From NCBI GenBank assembly GCA_002869605.1, contig PKUI01000095.1, positions 1 through 36,540 on the forward strand: a stretch of DNA of 36,540 nt. Direction: 5' to 3'. Origin of the DNA: Desulfuromonas sp. GTDB taxonomy: Bacteria > Desulfobacterota > Desulfuromonadia > Desulfuromonadales > SZUA-401. The position numbers were made by a program, and so were the translations under genes. Below the pieces are notes generated by a model that worked only from the letters and a program-made list of their open reading frames with translations, did not search any database and had not been told where the DNA came from. This document shows, piece after piece, positions 29,762 through 36,540 of the stretch; the stretch's first letter is position 1, and each line of letters opens with the position of its first letter.

Positions 29762-30303
29762 TTATTCAGAAGCTCCACCATTTGATGACTCCGAAGCGGG
29801 GAGATAATCCTGAGTGTAGTTAACGTAACGTTCAGCAGAAGCAACAAGACTGTCACGCTCCGCATCAGTCAAGGGACGACGTACAACGGCAGGGGATCCC
29901 ATCACCAAGCTCCAGGAGGGATCTGCGTCCCCGGGGTAACCACCGCCCCTGCCGCTACCAGGGAATTCTCCCCAATGACGACACCATCAAGAATTGTCGC
30001 CTGCATCCCGATCAGGCAGCCATTGCCGATTTGACAGCCATGCAGCACGGCATTATGCCCGACCGTCACTTCATCGCTAATCGAAGTACTAAAGTCTCCA
30101 TCGGCGACATGAACCACGACTCCGTCCTGAATATTGGTTCGTTTGCCGATGGTGACAGAGTTGATGTCTGCACGCACAACAGCGTTAAACCAGATGCTCG
30201 AATCCTCTCCTACGGCCACCTCTCCGATCAGGGTGGCGTTAGGAGCCAAGAATACCCCGCGAGAAACCTCGGGGCGACAACCGTGGTGGGAAAGGATCAA
30301 CAA
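29762..30303 (-). pseudogene. Gamma-class carbonic anhydrase-like hexapeptide protein, 1-nt frameshift near the end
   Basis: A left-handed beta-helix protein of the YrdA/CaiE/gamma-CA group, predicted to be a Zn or Fe enzyme that hydrates CO2. TTG 30303 is the likely start: an in-frame TAG lies immediately upstream and AGGGTG sits 6 nt before. Metal ligands are present in VVHVADG and VGHNAVLHGC, with hexapeptide repeats throughout. The frame as written stops after TQIPPGAW (to 29902). Reading one base off from about 29911 gives SLVMGSPAVVRRPLTDAERD and a normal tail ending at TAA 29764-29762. A single missing base in a Gly codon explains this. Total length would be 180 residues, normal for the family. 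It lies 21 nt before the large OmpA gene. Confidence 0.85.
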
Positions 30304-30579
30304 CTACGACACCCTACCTGTCAATAAACTACCAAGAAACATCCAATAACTATGCCAAAAACTTACCCTTTGATTCAAAAAAGACGCGGGCAAATTTCGC
30401 AGTAACACATAAGCACGTCCAAGCGAATTAAACGCGAAAACAGGGCGTTTCTCGAAGGACCACGTAAACAAATAAAACTCATGACGCGACAGACGTCATG
30501 ACCCAGGCCTTCGATCAAACAGGAACTACGTCTCAAGGCCAAATCGAATCGGCTTTTTGAAGCATCTCGGAGCAAAAAT
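30304..30579. other. Non-coding region between gamma-CA and IHF genes
   Basis: I see no supported gene; a 66-codon minus-strand frame at 30375-30575 has no family resemblance or ribosome site. It holds two inverted repeats: TCATGACG/CGTCATGA (30479-30486 and 30494-30501) and GGCCTT/AAGGCC (30506-30511 and 30535-30540). It should contain the promoter of the minus-strand gamma-CA/OmpA operon, but I cannot assign a clear one. Confidence 0.55.
30479..30501. repeat. Perfect 8-bp inverted repeat upstream of the gamma-CA operon
   Basis: TCATGACG, a 7-nt loop, then CGTCATGA. It could be an operator for a dimeric regulator or an RNA hairpin in the leader of the minus-strand transcript that starts with gamma-carbonic anhydrase. 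There is no T-run, so it is not a terminator. Confidence 0.5.
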
Positions 30580-30580
30580 C

Positions 30581-30608
30581 AAAAAACCCGAGGGAGGATC
30601 CCTCGGGT
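30581..30608 (-). terminator. Intrinsic terminator of the IHF/HU gene
   Basis: ACCCGAGGGA and TCCCTCGGGT form a perfect 10-bp stem with a GGA loop. On the minus strand the stem is followed by a T-run, about 30 nt after the IHF/HU stop codon. Confidence 0.92.
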
Positions 30609-30635
30609 CAAAATCAGTCATACACTTTCGACTAA

Positions 30636-30911
30636 CTACTCGTCTACCTTCTCACGTAAATCCTTGCCAACTTTGAAGAAGGGGAGTTTCTTGGGGTTCA
30701 CCTGAATCACTTCACCACTTTTGGGGTTGCGACCCTGATACCCCTTGTACTCCTTGACAACGAAACTGCCGAAACCACGGATCTCAATCCGCTCTGAATC
30801 AATCATGGCATCAGACATGGAATCAAAGATTAGATTCACAATCTCTTCAGCACGCTTGTAGGTCAGGTTTTTTCTGTTTGCGAGAGCCTCGACTAGGTCC
30901 GACTTATTCAT
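30636..30911 (-). CDS. Integration host factor beta-type / HU DNA-bending protein
   Basis: A 91-residue histone-like protein. MNKSDLVEALANRKNLTYKRAEEIV forms the helical dimerisation part. RIEIRGFGSFVVKEYKGYQGRNPKSGE contains the DNA-intercalating arm with the conserved RNPxxG. The ending LPFFKVGKDLREKV (compare PHFKPGKELRE in IHF) points to IHF-beta rather than HU, where the tail usually differs. AGGTCG/GGAGG precedes the ATG. It is a single-gene unit: upstream on the minus strand is AT-rich DNA with a TTGACA at 30985-30980, and a terminator follows. IHF beta needs a partner alpha subunit, not in this window. Confidence 0.93.
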   Translation of the reverse strand: MNKSDLVEALANRKNLTYKRAEEIVNLIFDSMSDAMIDSERIEIRGFGSFVVKEYKGYQGRNPKSGEVIQVNPKKLPFFKVGKDLREKVDE

Positions 30912-31030
30912 ATCGACCTCCAGATAACGAGCTTTTGAAACCTTAGAACTATGTAAAGTTACACTTAGAAAAGCGGATATGTCAATATACGAGATTGAAT
31001 TTACACAATATTTTGACTTCGCAAAACTAT

Positions 31031-31597
31031 TTATATGGTTGTAAATGGCGACAGAGTCCAGATAACTTTCGCATCATCAGGGCCGATATTGTCCCAACGA
31101 TGCGGCAGGTGGGACTTAAATGAGAGGCTATCTCCTGGACCGAGTATGTGTGTCTCGTTGGCCACCGTAATCTTCAAGCGCCCTTCGAGCACATAAATCA
31201 ATTCATCACCCGGGTGGTACATCTCCCGCATACCACTGCTGCCCCCCTTTTTGACCGTACAATAAAAGGAGGTAAATTGCGGATCGCGTAATCCGGAAGT
31301 GAATGACTCGGTGAGCATATTGTTGGCATCTTCATAGACCGTCACATCTCGCCGTCCGGGGGTCGTGAATACGATTTCATGTGTATTCTTAACCTCTTCA
31401 ACGAAAAAATTAACGCTAATATTGAAGACACGTGATAATTTGAGTAAGATTTCGATGGAGGGTATCGTCAGACCGCGCTCAACGCGGGAGATCATATTCG
31501 AAGAGACCCCGGAATCTTCGGCCAACTCCTGAATCGTCATATCATGTTTGAGACGAATCGCCTTGAGCTTCTTGCCGACAATTTTTTTCAGCTTCAT
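31031..31597 (-). CDS. XRE-family regulator with cupin domain, copy 1
   Basis: A 188-residue regulator from ATG 31597, which follows GAGGAG; longer in-frame sequence overlaps the preceding gene and is not coding. The N-terminal XRE helix-turn-helix (about residues 8-65, MTIQELAEDSGVSSNMISRVERG) is followed by a C-terminal cupin barrel (about 110-188, MYHPGDELIYVLEGRL, LGPGDSLSFKSHLPHRW) that should bind a small ligand. It is the same length as the next gene upstream (31623-32189), and their DNA-binding helices are nearly identical. The 25-nt gap suggests one transcript. Members of this family control amino-acid, polyamine or central carbon genes; the ligand here is unknown. Confidence 0.93.
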   Translation of the reverse strand: MKLKKIVGKKLKAIRLKHDMTIQELAEDSGVSSNMISRVERGLTIPSIEILLKLSRVFNISVNFFVEEVKNTHEIVFTTPGRRDVTVYEDANNMLTESFTSGLRDPQFTSFYCTVKKGGSSGMREMYHPGDELIYVLEGRLKITVANETHILGPGDSLSFKSHLPHRWDNIGPDDAKVIWTLSPFTTI

Positions 31598-31622
31598 ATC
31601 CAAAACTCTCCTCGGCGACGCG

Positions 31623-32189
31623 CTAACGGGTAATCTCAGGAACGGGAGAAACAACCCACATAACCAATGTTTGACCGTCGTGAATATTGGTCCAACGGTG
31701 TTCCTGTTCCGCCTTGAAGGTAATCGAATCCCCCTCTTCCAGCAGATAACGTTCGCCATCGACAACGAACTCCATCCGCCCCTTGAGAACCTGGGCATAC
31801 TCGTCGCCGGTGTGCACCATGACACCATCACCGCTACTGCAACCGGCTTCAAGGGTGTCATAAAAGACCGCAAATGCAGGATCCCTCAAACCCAGGTTGA
31901 GGCTGGTAATCTCCTGTTTGTCGACGAAAAAATAAACCGGTTCCCCCTGGTCCTTAGGGGTGTAAACCACCGTCGTACCGCGTTCGGCCTCTTCGACAAA
32001 AAAATTGATGCTCTTGCCGAATGCGCTCCCGAGTCGCATTAAAATGTCGACGGATGGAATCGTGAGCCCACGCTCAACACGCGAGATCATGTTCGAAGAG
32101 ACTCCGGATTTTTCAGACAGTTCCTGAATGGTCATGTCGTTTTTAAGCCGGGTCGCCTTGAGCTTCTTACCGATTAGTCGTTTTACCAT
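31623..32189 (-). CDS. XRE-family regulator with cupin domain, copy 2
   Basis: A 188-residue paralogue of the adjacent gene. ATG 32189 (MVKRLIGKKLKATRLKNDMT) has a GAGG about 10 nt upstream; an earlier ATG at 32258 lies within the promoter. The HTH region MTIQELSEKSGVSSNMISRVERGLTIPS is almost the same as in copy 1, while the cupin (VMVHTGDEYAQVLKGRMEFVVDGERY, EQEHRWTNI) differs. The pair may therefore recognise related DNA sites but different ligands. It is transcribed divergently from bioBDA across about 200 nt. A role in biotin regulation is possible by position only; the BirA site explains bio control better. Confidence 0.93.
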   Translation of the reverse strand: MVKRLIGKKLKATRLKNDMTIQELSEKSGVSSNMISRVERGLTIPSVDILMRLGSAFGKSINFFVEEAERGTTVVYTPKDQGEPVYFFVDKQEITSLNLGLRDPAFAVFYDTLEAGCSSGDGVMVHTGDEYAQVLKGRMEFVVDGERYLLEEGDSITFKAEQEHRWTNIHDGQTLVMWVVSPVPEITR

Positions 32190-32229
32190 TGCCAGCGCCT
32201 CTGCAAAAAAAATATCAAAATAAAACAGT

Positions 32230-32258
32230 TTTTTATCATTATTTGTGGCTGCTGTCAA
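32230..32258 (-). promoter_or_regulatory. Predicted promoter of the cupin regulator pair
   Basis: On the minus strand TTGACA (32258-32253) and TAAAAA (32235-32230) are 17 bp apart, about 40 nt upstream of ATG 32189. The direct repeats GTAAAATT at 32264-32257 and 32280-32273 (16-bp period) touch the -35 and lie just upstream, a possible autoregulatory site. Confidence 0.55.
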
Positions 32259-32306
32259 TTTTACATCTAGTGAATTTTACTTAGGCTATCGATCAGTTAA
32301 CCGCGA

Positions 32307-32340
32307 ATTGTCAACCTGACACATGTCGGGGGTTGACAAT
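32307..32340 (+). promoter_or_regulatory. BirA operator of the biotin operon
   Basis: ATTGTCAACC (32307-32316), 14 nt, then GGTTGACAAT (32331-32340) is a perfect 10-bp inverted repeat. It matches the known BirA operator pattern TTGTAAACC-N14/15-GGTTTACAA. The right arm contains the -35 of the bioB promoter, so biotinoyl-AMP-bound BirA would block transcription directly. Confidence 0.9.
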
Positions 32341-32361
32341 AGACAGATAACCTTCAATAAT
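32333..32361 (+). promoter_or_regulatory. Promoter of bioBDA
   Basis: TTGACA (32333-32338), a 17-bp spacer and AATAAT (32356-32361): perfect -35 and one mismatch in -10. It overlaps the right half of the BirA operator. Transcription should start near 32368, about 25 nt before the bioB GTG. Confidence 0.8.
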
Positions 32362-32391
32362 TCGCACACAATTTTTCCAAGGAGTACATTT

Positions 32392-33372
32392 GTGAACCCG
32401 AACGACATCAGCCACAAAGCAGCTCAGGGCGAGCTGCTTACAGAAACAGAAGCCCTGTCAATCCTCACCTCAAGCGGTAGCGAAATGGCCTATTTTTTCG
32501 CCGGCGCACAAATGATCCGTGAATCCCATTATGGTGACAAGATAGACCTCTGTTCCATCACCAATGCCAAATCAGGACGCTGCAGTGAAAATTGCAGTTT
32601 TTGTGCTCAGTCTGTGCACTATCAAACCGAAGCCCCCGTCTATCCACTACGCAGCCGCGAGGAGATTGTCAGCGCTGCCCGTCTGGCTGAAAAAGATGGC
32701 TCAGGATGCTTCGGCATCGTGACCAGCGGCACCCGCCCCGAGCCGGGTGAAGAATTCGAGCAACTGCTTGCCGCTATCAGGGAGATCAGAGAGACGACCA
32801 GCATTCGCCCCTCTGCCTCGCTTGGCATCCTGGATGCCGCCACGGCACAGCAGCTCGCCGAGGCCGGTTGTATGACCTACCACCACAACCTCGAAACGGC
32901 ACCATCGTTCTTTTCGCAGGTCTGCACCACCCACCCTTACGAGCTCGACATCGAAACCGTCCGGGTTGCCAAACAATCGGGGATGGCGGTCTGTTGCGGC
33001 GGGATCTTCGGTCTCGGTGAAAGCCTCGAACAACGGGTAGAACTGGCAATGACCCTGCGCGAACTAGAAGTGGATTCTATTCCTTTAAACTTCCTCAACC
33101 CGGTCACCGGAACCCCCCTTGAAGGGAGCAATGAGCTGACCCCCATGGATTGTCTGCGTACCATTGCCATGTTCCGTCACGTTCTACCTGAGCGGAAAAT
33201 TAGCGTCTGTGGCGGCCGGGAGACAAACTTGCGCGAGTTTCAGTCATGGATTTTCCTTGCTGGGGCCAGTGGCATGATGATCGGTAACTACCTGACCACC
33301 AGCGGACGTGACATGCAACACGACCTACAACTACTCAAAGACGCCGAGGTAAAAGCCCATGTCTGCAGCTAA
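32392..33372 (+). CDS. bioB: Biotin synthase
   Basis: A radical-SAM enzyme that inserts sulfur into dethiobiotin. The chosen start is GTG 32392, 7 nt after AAGGAG; a longer frame from 32323 runs through the operator and promoter. That gives 326 residues, standard for BioB. The SAM cluster motif CSENCSFC (about residues 68-75) binds 4Fe-4S. The auxiliary 2Fe-2S ligands expected later are represented by C in YHHNLETAPSFFSQVCTTH and VCCGGIFGLGE, and the Arg by RETNLREFQ. The end overlaps bioD by 14 nt. It is under the BirA operator. Confidence 0.97.
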   Translation: MNPNDISHKAAQGELLTETEALSILTSSGSEMAYFFAGAQMIRESHYGDKIDLCSITNAKSGRCSENCSFCAQSVHYQTEAPVYPLRSREEIVSAARLAEKDGSGCFGIVTSGTRPEPGEEFEQLLAAIREIRETTSIRPSASLGILDAATAQQLAEAGCMTYHHNLETAPSFFSQVCTTHPYELDIETVRVAKQSGMAVCCGGIFGLGESLEQRVELAMTLRELEVDSIPLNFLNPVTGTPLEGSNELTPMDCLRTIAMFRHVLPERKISVCGGRETNLREFQSWIFLAGASGMMIGNYLTTSGRDMQHDLQLLKDAEVKAHVCS

Positions 33373-34090
33373 ACAACGCCGGGGCCTGCTGGTTACCGGG
33401 ACCGACACCGGAGTCGGCAAGACCCTTGTAACGGCAGCCCTCTCCCGCATACTGACGCAGCGTAACCTGCGCGTAGGAGTCATGAAGCCGGTTGAAACCG
33501 GTGTCATAGACCCCACGCGGCTCGGCCCGGACGCACAGCTGATTACAGAACAGTCAGGCTGCAAAGCACCTATCGCGCAGATATCCCCCTACCGCTTTCC
33601 CCTCGCAGCCTCGCCAGAATTAGCTGCCGGGGATGCCGGTGAGAAGATCCATCCGACCGAAATTATCGCCGTGGAAGAACAGCTCGCCGAGGCGCACGAT
33701 TTCATGTTGGTCGAGGGTGCCGGAGGCCTGATGGTGCCGCTACGAGGTGGTTACCTGATCGCCGATTTGGCCCGCGAACTGAAATATCCACTGCTGGTGG
33801 TCACCCGCCCGAACCTCGGCACCATCAACCACACGCTGCTGACCATACACGCGGCACGCACCATGGACCTGGAGGTTGCGGGGATGATCGTCAACCGGAT
33901 GCCGGCAAACCCCGATCGTGCCGAGGAATCGGCCCCCCATGCCCTCGCCTCACTCGCCTCGACCGATCTACTCGCCGTCACCCCTGACATCCCGGGGGAG
34001 CCCTCCTCGCAGGTTGAACAGTTGGCCTCGGCCCTCGAAGCCTCGCCGACCTTCTCCTGGTTACTGGCCGCTCTCGGCATCGACGCGTGA
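33359..34090 (+). CDS. bioD: Dethiobiotin synthetase
   Basis: It closes the ureido ring of diaminopelargonate with CO2 and ATP. The 243-residue protein has the P-loop GTDTGVGKT (residues 14-22), the Mg/phosphate lysine segment GVMKPVETG, VEGAGGLMVPL (about 119-129) and PNLGTINHTLLT. ATG 33359 lies inside bioB, with GAGG a few bases upstream, so translation is coupled. The C-terminus is a little longer than in E. coli BioD, which is common. Confidence 0.96.
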   Translation: MSAAKQRRGLLVTGTDTGVGKTLVTAALSRILTQRNLRVGVMKPVETGVIDPTRLGPDAQLITEQSGCKAPIAQISPYRFPLAASPELAAGDAGEKIHPTEIIAVEEQLAEAHDFMLVEGAGGLMVPLRGGYLIADLARELKYPLLVVTRPNLGTINHTLLTIHAARTMDLEVAGMIVNRMPANPDRAEESAPHALASLASTDLLAVTPDIPGEPSSQVEQLASALEASPTFSWLLAALGIDA

Positions 34091-34103
34091 AGTGGTCGAG
34101 CTG

Positions 34104-35453
34104 ATGAATAGAGATGAAATCATCACACTGGACCGTCAACATGTCTGGCACCCCTGCACCCAGGAGAAAGACCACGAAACCCTCCCTCCCATTCCGATCT
34201 CCCACGGTGACGGGGTCTATCTGGTCGGAGTCGACGGCAAACGCTACATCGACGGGGTCTCTTCCTGGTGGGTCAACCTGTTCGGGCACAACAACCCGCG
34301 CTTGATCGCGGCGCTCCACGAGCAAGCACAAAAAGTCAGTCACCACATCTTTGCCGGCTTCACCCATGAACCGGCGGTGACTCTTGCACAGCGGCTTACC
34401 GAATTGACACCAGCCCCCCTCAATAAGGTGTTTTTTACCGACAACGGATCTTCCGCCGTCGAAGCGGCGTTGAAGATGAGCTTTCAATACTGGCTGCAGA
34501 GCGGCAAACCCAGCAAGCACAAGTTCGTCTCTCTCAGCGAGGCGTACCACGGGGAGACCGTCGGCGCCCTGTCGGTCGGCGGCATTGATCTTTACCGGGA
34601 AGTTTACCGGCCGATCCTGCTCGATGGCTATCAGGTCCCTGCCCCTGACTGCTACCGCTGTCCCTACGGGCTGAAACGTGGCAGCTGCGCTGCTGAATGC
34701 ATCGCTCCGCTGGAGAACACCCTCGCAGAACATGCCGAGTCGATCGCAGGGGTCATCGTCGAACCGCTGATCCAGGGTGCCGCCGGGATGCGTATCTACC
34801 CTCCCGTCTACCTGCGCAAGCTCCGCGAACTGTGCGACCGTTTCGAGGTCCACTACATCGCCGACGAGATCGCGGTCGGTTTCGGTCGCACCGGCAAAAT
34901 GTTCGCCAACGAACACGCCGGCGTCGCACCCGACTTGATGTGCCTCTCCAAGGGGATCACCGCCGGGACCCTGCCGCTGGCGGTCGTGATGAGCGGGGAC
35001 GAGATCTACCAAGCGTTTTACGACGACTACACAACCCTCAAGGCGTTCTTCCACTCGCACAGTTATTCCGGGAATCCTCTCGCCTGCGCGGTCGCCAACG
35101 AGGTCCTGAATATCTTCGAAGACGAACAGATCTTGGCTTCCCTGGAACCGAAGCAACAGTTCCTCGACAGCCAATCCGAACGTTTTTTGAGTCTCCAACA
35201 TGTCGGTGAGTTCAGGCGCTGCGGCATGGTGGCCGCCATCGAGCTGGTTGCCGAGCGGGAACAAAAGACCCCCTTCCCTTGGCAGGAACGACGTGGCTAC
35301 CAGGTGTTTCGCCACGCCCTCGACCAGGGGGCACTGTTGAGACCACTCGGCAACGTGGTCTACTTCATGCCGCCACTCAACATCCCTATCGAAGAGCTCT
35401 CTACCTTGCTCGACATAGCCTTCGACGGCATCGTTGCGGTAACTGGCCGTTAA
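34104..35453 (+). CDS. bioA: Adenosylmethionine-8-amino-7-oxononanoate aminotransferase
   Basis: BioA transfers an amino group from SAM to KAPA, giving DAPA. It has 449 residues from ATG 34104 (MNRDEIITLDRQHVWHPCTQ), 13 nt after bioD; the longer frame upstream lies within bioD and reads as shuffled low-quality protein. PLP-enzyme motifs are present: DNGSSAVEAALKMSFQYW, SEAYHGETVGALSVGG, the Asp in IADEIAVGFGRTGKMFANE, and the PLP lysine in LSKGITAGTLPL (about residue 285). WWVN and HSHSYSGNPLAC are BioA-typical. Gene order is bioB-bioD-bioA; bioF, bioC and bioH are not in the window. Confidence 0.97.
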   Translation: MNRDEIITLDRQHVWHPCTQEKDHETLPPIPISHGDGVYLVGVDGKRYIDGVSSWWVNLFGHNNPRLIAALHEQAQKVSHHIFAGFTHEPAVTLAQRLTELTPAPLNKVFFTDNGSSAVEAALKMSFQYWLQSGKPSKHKFVSLSEAYHGETVGALSVGGIDLYREVYRPILLDGYQVPAPDCYRCPYGLKRGSCAAECIAPLENTLAEHAESIAGVIVEPLIQGAAGMRIYPPVYLRKLRELCDRFEVHYIADEIAVGFGRTGKMFANEHAGVAPDLMCLSKGITAGTLPLAVVMSGDEIYQAFYDDYTTLKAFFHSHSYSGNPLACAVANEVLNIFEDEQILASLEPKQQFLDSQSERFLSLQHVGEFRRCGMVAAIELVAEREQKTPFPWQERRGYQVFRHALDQGALLRPLGNVVYFMPPLNIPIEELSTLLDIAFDGIVAVTGR

Positions 35454-35457
35454 TACA

Positions 35458-35488
35458 AAAAAGGGGTGCCGGACCGGCACCCCTTTTT
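35458..35488. terminator. Bidirectional terminator between bioA and the EAL gene
   Basis: GGGGTGCC and GGCACCCC around GGACC, flanked by A and T runs on both sides (15-bp total pairing). It can terminate bioA on the plus strand, and the converging GGDEF-EAL gene on the minus strand. Confidence 0.92.
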
Positions 35489-35510
35489 CAACGTCACATA
35501 GAGGGAAAAA

Positions 35511-36540
35511 TCAACTTTCAACCAGCATCCCAAACCCTTCTTTGCGTAACAAGCCCTCGATCTCCCCGGCCTTGACCGGCCTGCTCAACAGATATCCCTG
35601 GATCTCATTACACTTGGCACCGTGCAGGAACGACATCTGCCCCTGGGTTTCAACCCCCTCGGCGGTGATGCACATGTCGAGGCTCTTGCCCATTTCGATG
35701 ATCGCGGTGGTAATGGCCGCATCGGTGCTGCTGCTCTCGAGGTCGCGTACAAAGGATTTATCGATCTTGAGAGAGTTGACGTGGAAACGCTTGAGGTGCG
35801 CCAGCGACGAGTAGCCGGTACCAAAGTCGTCAATTGCGAGGTAAACCCCGAGGTTACGAAGCTCCCCGAGAATCTTGATGGCAAATTCGGGATTCTGCAT
35901 AATGACAGACTCGGTAATCTCGAGTTCCAACCAGCGCGGATCGAGCCCCGTGCGATCGAGCACATCGCAAATAGTCTGCACCAGTTCATGCTGCTGAAGT
36001 TGGTATCCCGAAACATTCACGGCGATGCGGACCTTGGGAAGCCCCATATCCTGCCATTTTTTGTTCTGTATGCAGGCCTGTTCAAGAACCCACTCACCAA
36101 TTGGACAGATCAGGCCAGTCTCTTCCGCCAAGGAAATGAAATCGGCGGGTTGGAGCAGGCCCAGCTCTGGATGCTGCCAGCGCAACAATCCTTCCAGAGC
36201 GGTAATCTTGCCGTTGAAAACATCGACTTTGGGCTGGTAAACGAGAAAAAACTCACGATGATCAAGGGCGCAGCGCAGGGACCTTTCAACCTGCATTCGG
36301 CGGTTCGAGTCCAGGTTCATGGAGGGGTCGAAAATCTGGTAATTGTTCCGCCCGGCCGCTTTTGCGCTGTACATGGCAAGGTCAGCATGCTTGATCAGCT
36401 GAAGCGGGTCTTCACAGTGATCAGGATAAACCGCAATACCTAGACTCAGGGTCATGAAGATCTCGTTACCATCAATTTTCATCGGCTCGGTAAACGCCTT
36501 GAGCAGTTTCCGCGCGACAAGGCGGGCATCCTCCTCGTCA
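35511..36540 (-). CDS. GGDEF-EAL domain protein, N-terminus beyond the window
   Basis: The frame is open to base 36540, so only 342 C-terminal residues are seen. The first part (DEEDARLVARKLLKAF, MTLSLGIAVYPDH, ADLAMYSAKAAGRNNYQ) is the C-terminal half of a GGDEF domain; the GGDEF motif itself lies outside. The EAL domain (about residues 95-342) has ALEGLLRW (the E-x-L-x-R form of EAL) and VNVSGYQLQQ. LELEITESVIMQN, IDDFGTGYSSLAHLKRFHVNSLKIDKSFV, TAEGVET and IQGYLLSRP are also present. The usual metal and catalytic residues are thus there, so c-di-GMP hydrolysis is plausible. Output and sensing domains cannot be seen. Confidence 0.92.
   Translation of the reverse strand, partial: DEEDARLVARKLLKAFTEPMKIDGNEIFMTLSLGIAVYPDHCEDPLQLIKHADLAMYSAKAAGRNNYQIFDPSMNLDSNRRMQVERSLRCALDHREFFLVYQPKVDVFNGKITALEGLLRWQHPELGLLQPADFISLAEETGLICPIGEWVLEQACIQNKKWQDMGLPKVRIAVNVSGYQLQQHELVQTICDVLDRTGLDPRWLELEITESVIMQNPEFAIKILGELRNLGVYLAIDDFGTGYSSLAHLKRFHVNSLKIDKSFVRDLESSSTDAAITTAIIEMGKSLDMCITAEGVETQGQMSFLHGAKCNEIQGYLLSRPVKAGEIEGLLRKEGFGMLVES

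Noticed and set aside
29902..29919. Programmed ribosomal frameshift in gamma-carbonic anhydrase.
   Set aside because: No slippery heptamer, no Shine-Dalgarno-like stimulator or pseudoknot seen, and the short product would have no evident use.
16048..30402. A 15-nt exact match (GGGCAAATTTCGCAG) in two intergenic regions, at 16048-16062 and 30388-30402.
   Set aside because: About one such match is expected by chance in a window this size, and the flanks do not extend the similarity.
32323..32391. Longer N-terminus for BioB.
   Set aside because: The region is the BirA operator and promoter; GTG 32392 has AAGGAG at good spacing.
33918..34103. Longer N-terminus for BioA.
   Set aside because: The extra residues are a Pro/Arg/Ser-rich out-of-frame reading of bioD; BioA homologues begin near 34104.
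33978..35480. 500-codon minus-strand open frame opposite bioA.
   Set aside because: A shadow of bioA codon bias; no recognisable domain, and bioA is unmistakable.

Overview
The window reads as ordinary chromosomal DNA of a Gram-negative anaerobe. The gene set fits Desulfuromonadales (Desulfobacterota; Desulfuromonas/Geobacter relatives): an indolepyruvate:ferredoxin oxidoreductase cluster with two phenylacetate-CoA ligases and an ACT-domain protein, a PyrR-attenuated pyrRBC-carAB operon, a CxxC DUF1858 protein, Na/Pi transporter plus GppA, and tandem XRE-cupin regulators. This placement is inferred from gene content; there is no rRNA to confirm it. I see no insertion sequence, prophage or CRISPR array.

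Layout. 1-765 is the end of a putative zinc aminopeptidase. 771-2636 (minus) is a long-chain acyl-CoA synthetase split by an in-frame TAA. 2809-5348 is lepA-lepB, with an in-frame TAA at codon 22 of lepB. 5375-12831 is the pyrimidine operon (PyrR leader and attenuator, pyrR, pyrB, pyrC, carA, carB), followed closely by greA, a small DUF1858 protein and recG (to 15766). 15767-16438 has no supported gene. A tRNA-Pro(GGG) with a strong promoter and terminator lies at 16479-16555 (minus). 16661-24847 is a minus-strand block: Na/Pi transporter, ppx/gppA, iorA, iorB, paaK, ACT protein, paaK. 24889-30303 (minus) runs gamma-carbonic anhydrase, a large Ala-rich OmpA-family protein, a small OmpA-family protein, a cyclic-nucleotide-binding protein and a lipoprotein. 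Next come an IHF/HU gene, two tandem XRE-cupin regulators (minus), and the divergent bioB-bioD-bioA operon behind a near-ideal BirA operator/promoter. The window ends in a partial GGDEF-EAL protein.

How the genes work together. pyrRBC-carAB makes carbamoyl phosphate, carbamoyl-aspartate and dihydroorotate, with PyrR sensing UMP/UTP on the leader RNA. IorAB plus the PaaK enzymes should interconvert aryl-pyruvates, arylacetyl-CoA and arylacetates, with the ACT protein a candidate amino-acid sensor. bioBDA performs the last three steps of biotin synthesis.

Most unusual signal. Four genes carry reading-frame lesions where the protein clearly continues in frame or one base away: acyl-CoA synthetase (TAA), lepB (TAA), the large OmpA protein (TGA) and gamma-carbonic anhydrase (1-nt shift). 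The three stops can all be explained as single G-to-T changes of Glu or Gly codons on the coding strand. This suggests sequencing/DNA-damage error or recent gene decay rather than recoding, but it needs checking because lepB is normally essential. The best candidates for undescribed biology are the OmpA/OmpA/cNMP-binding/lipoprotein locus with its 264-bp in-frame repeats, and the ACT protein embedded between two PaaK genes.
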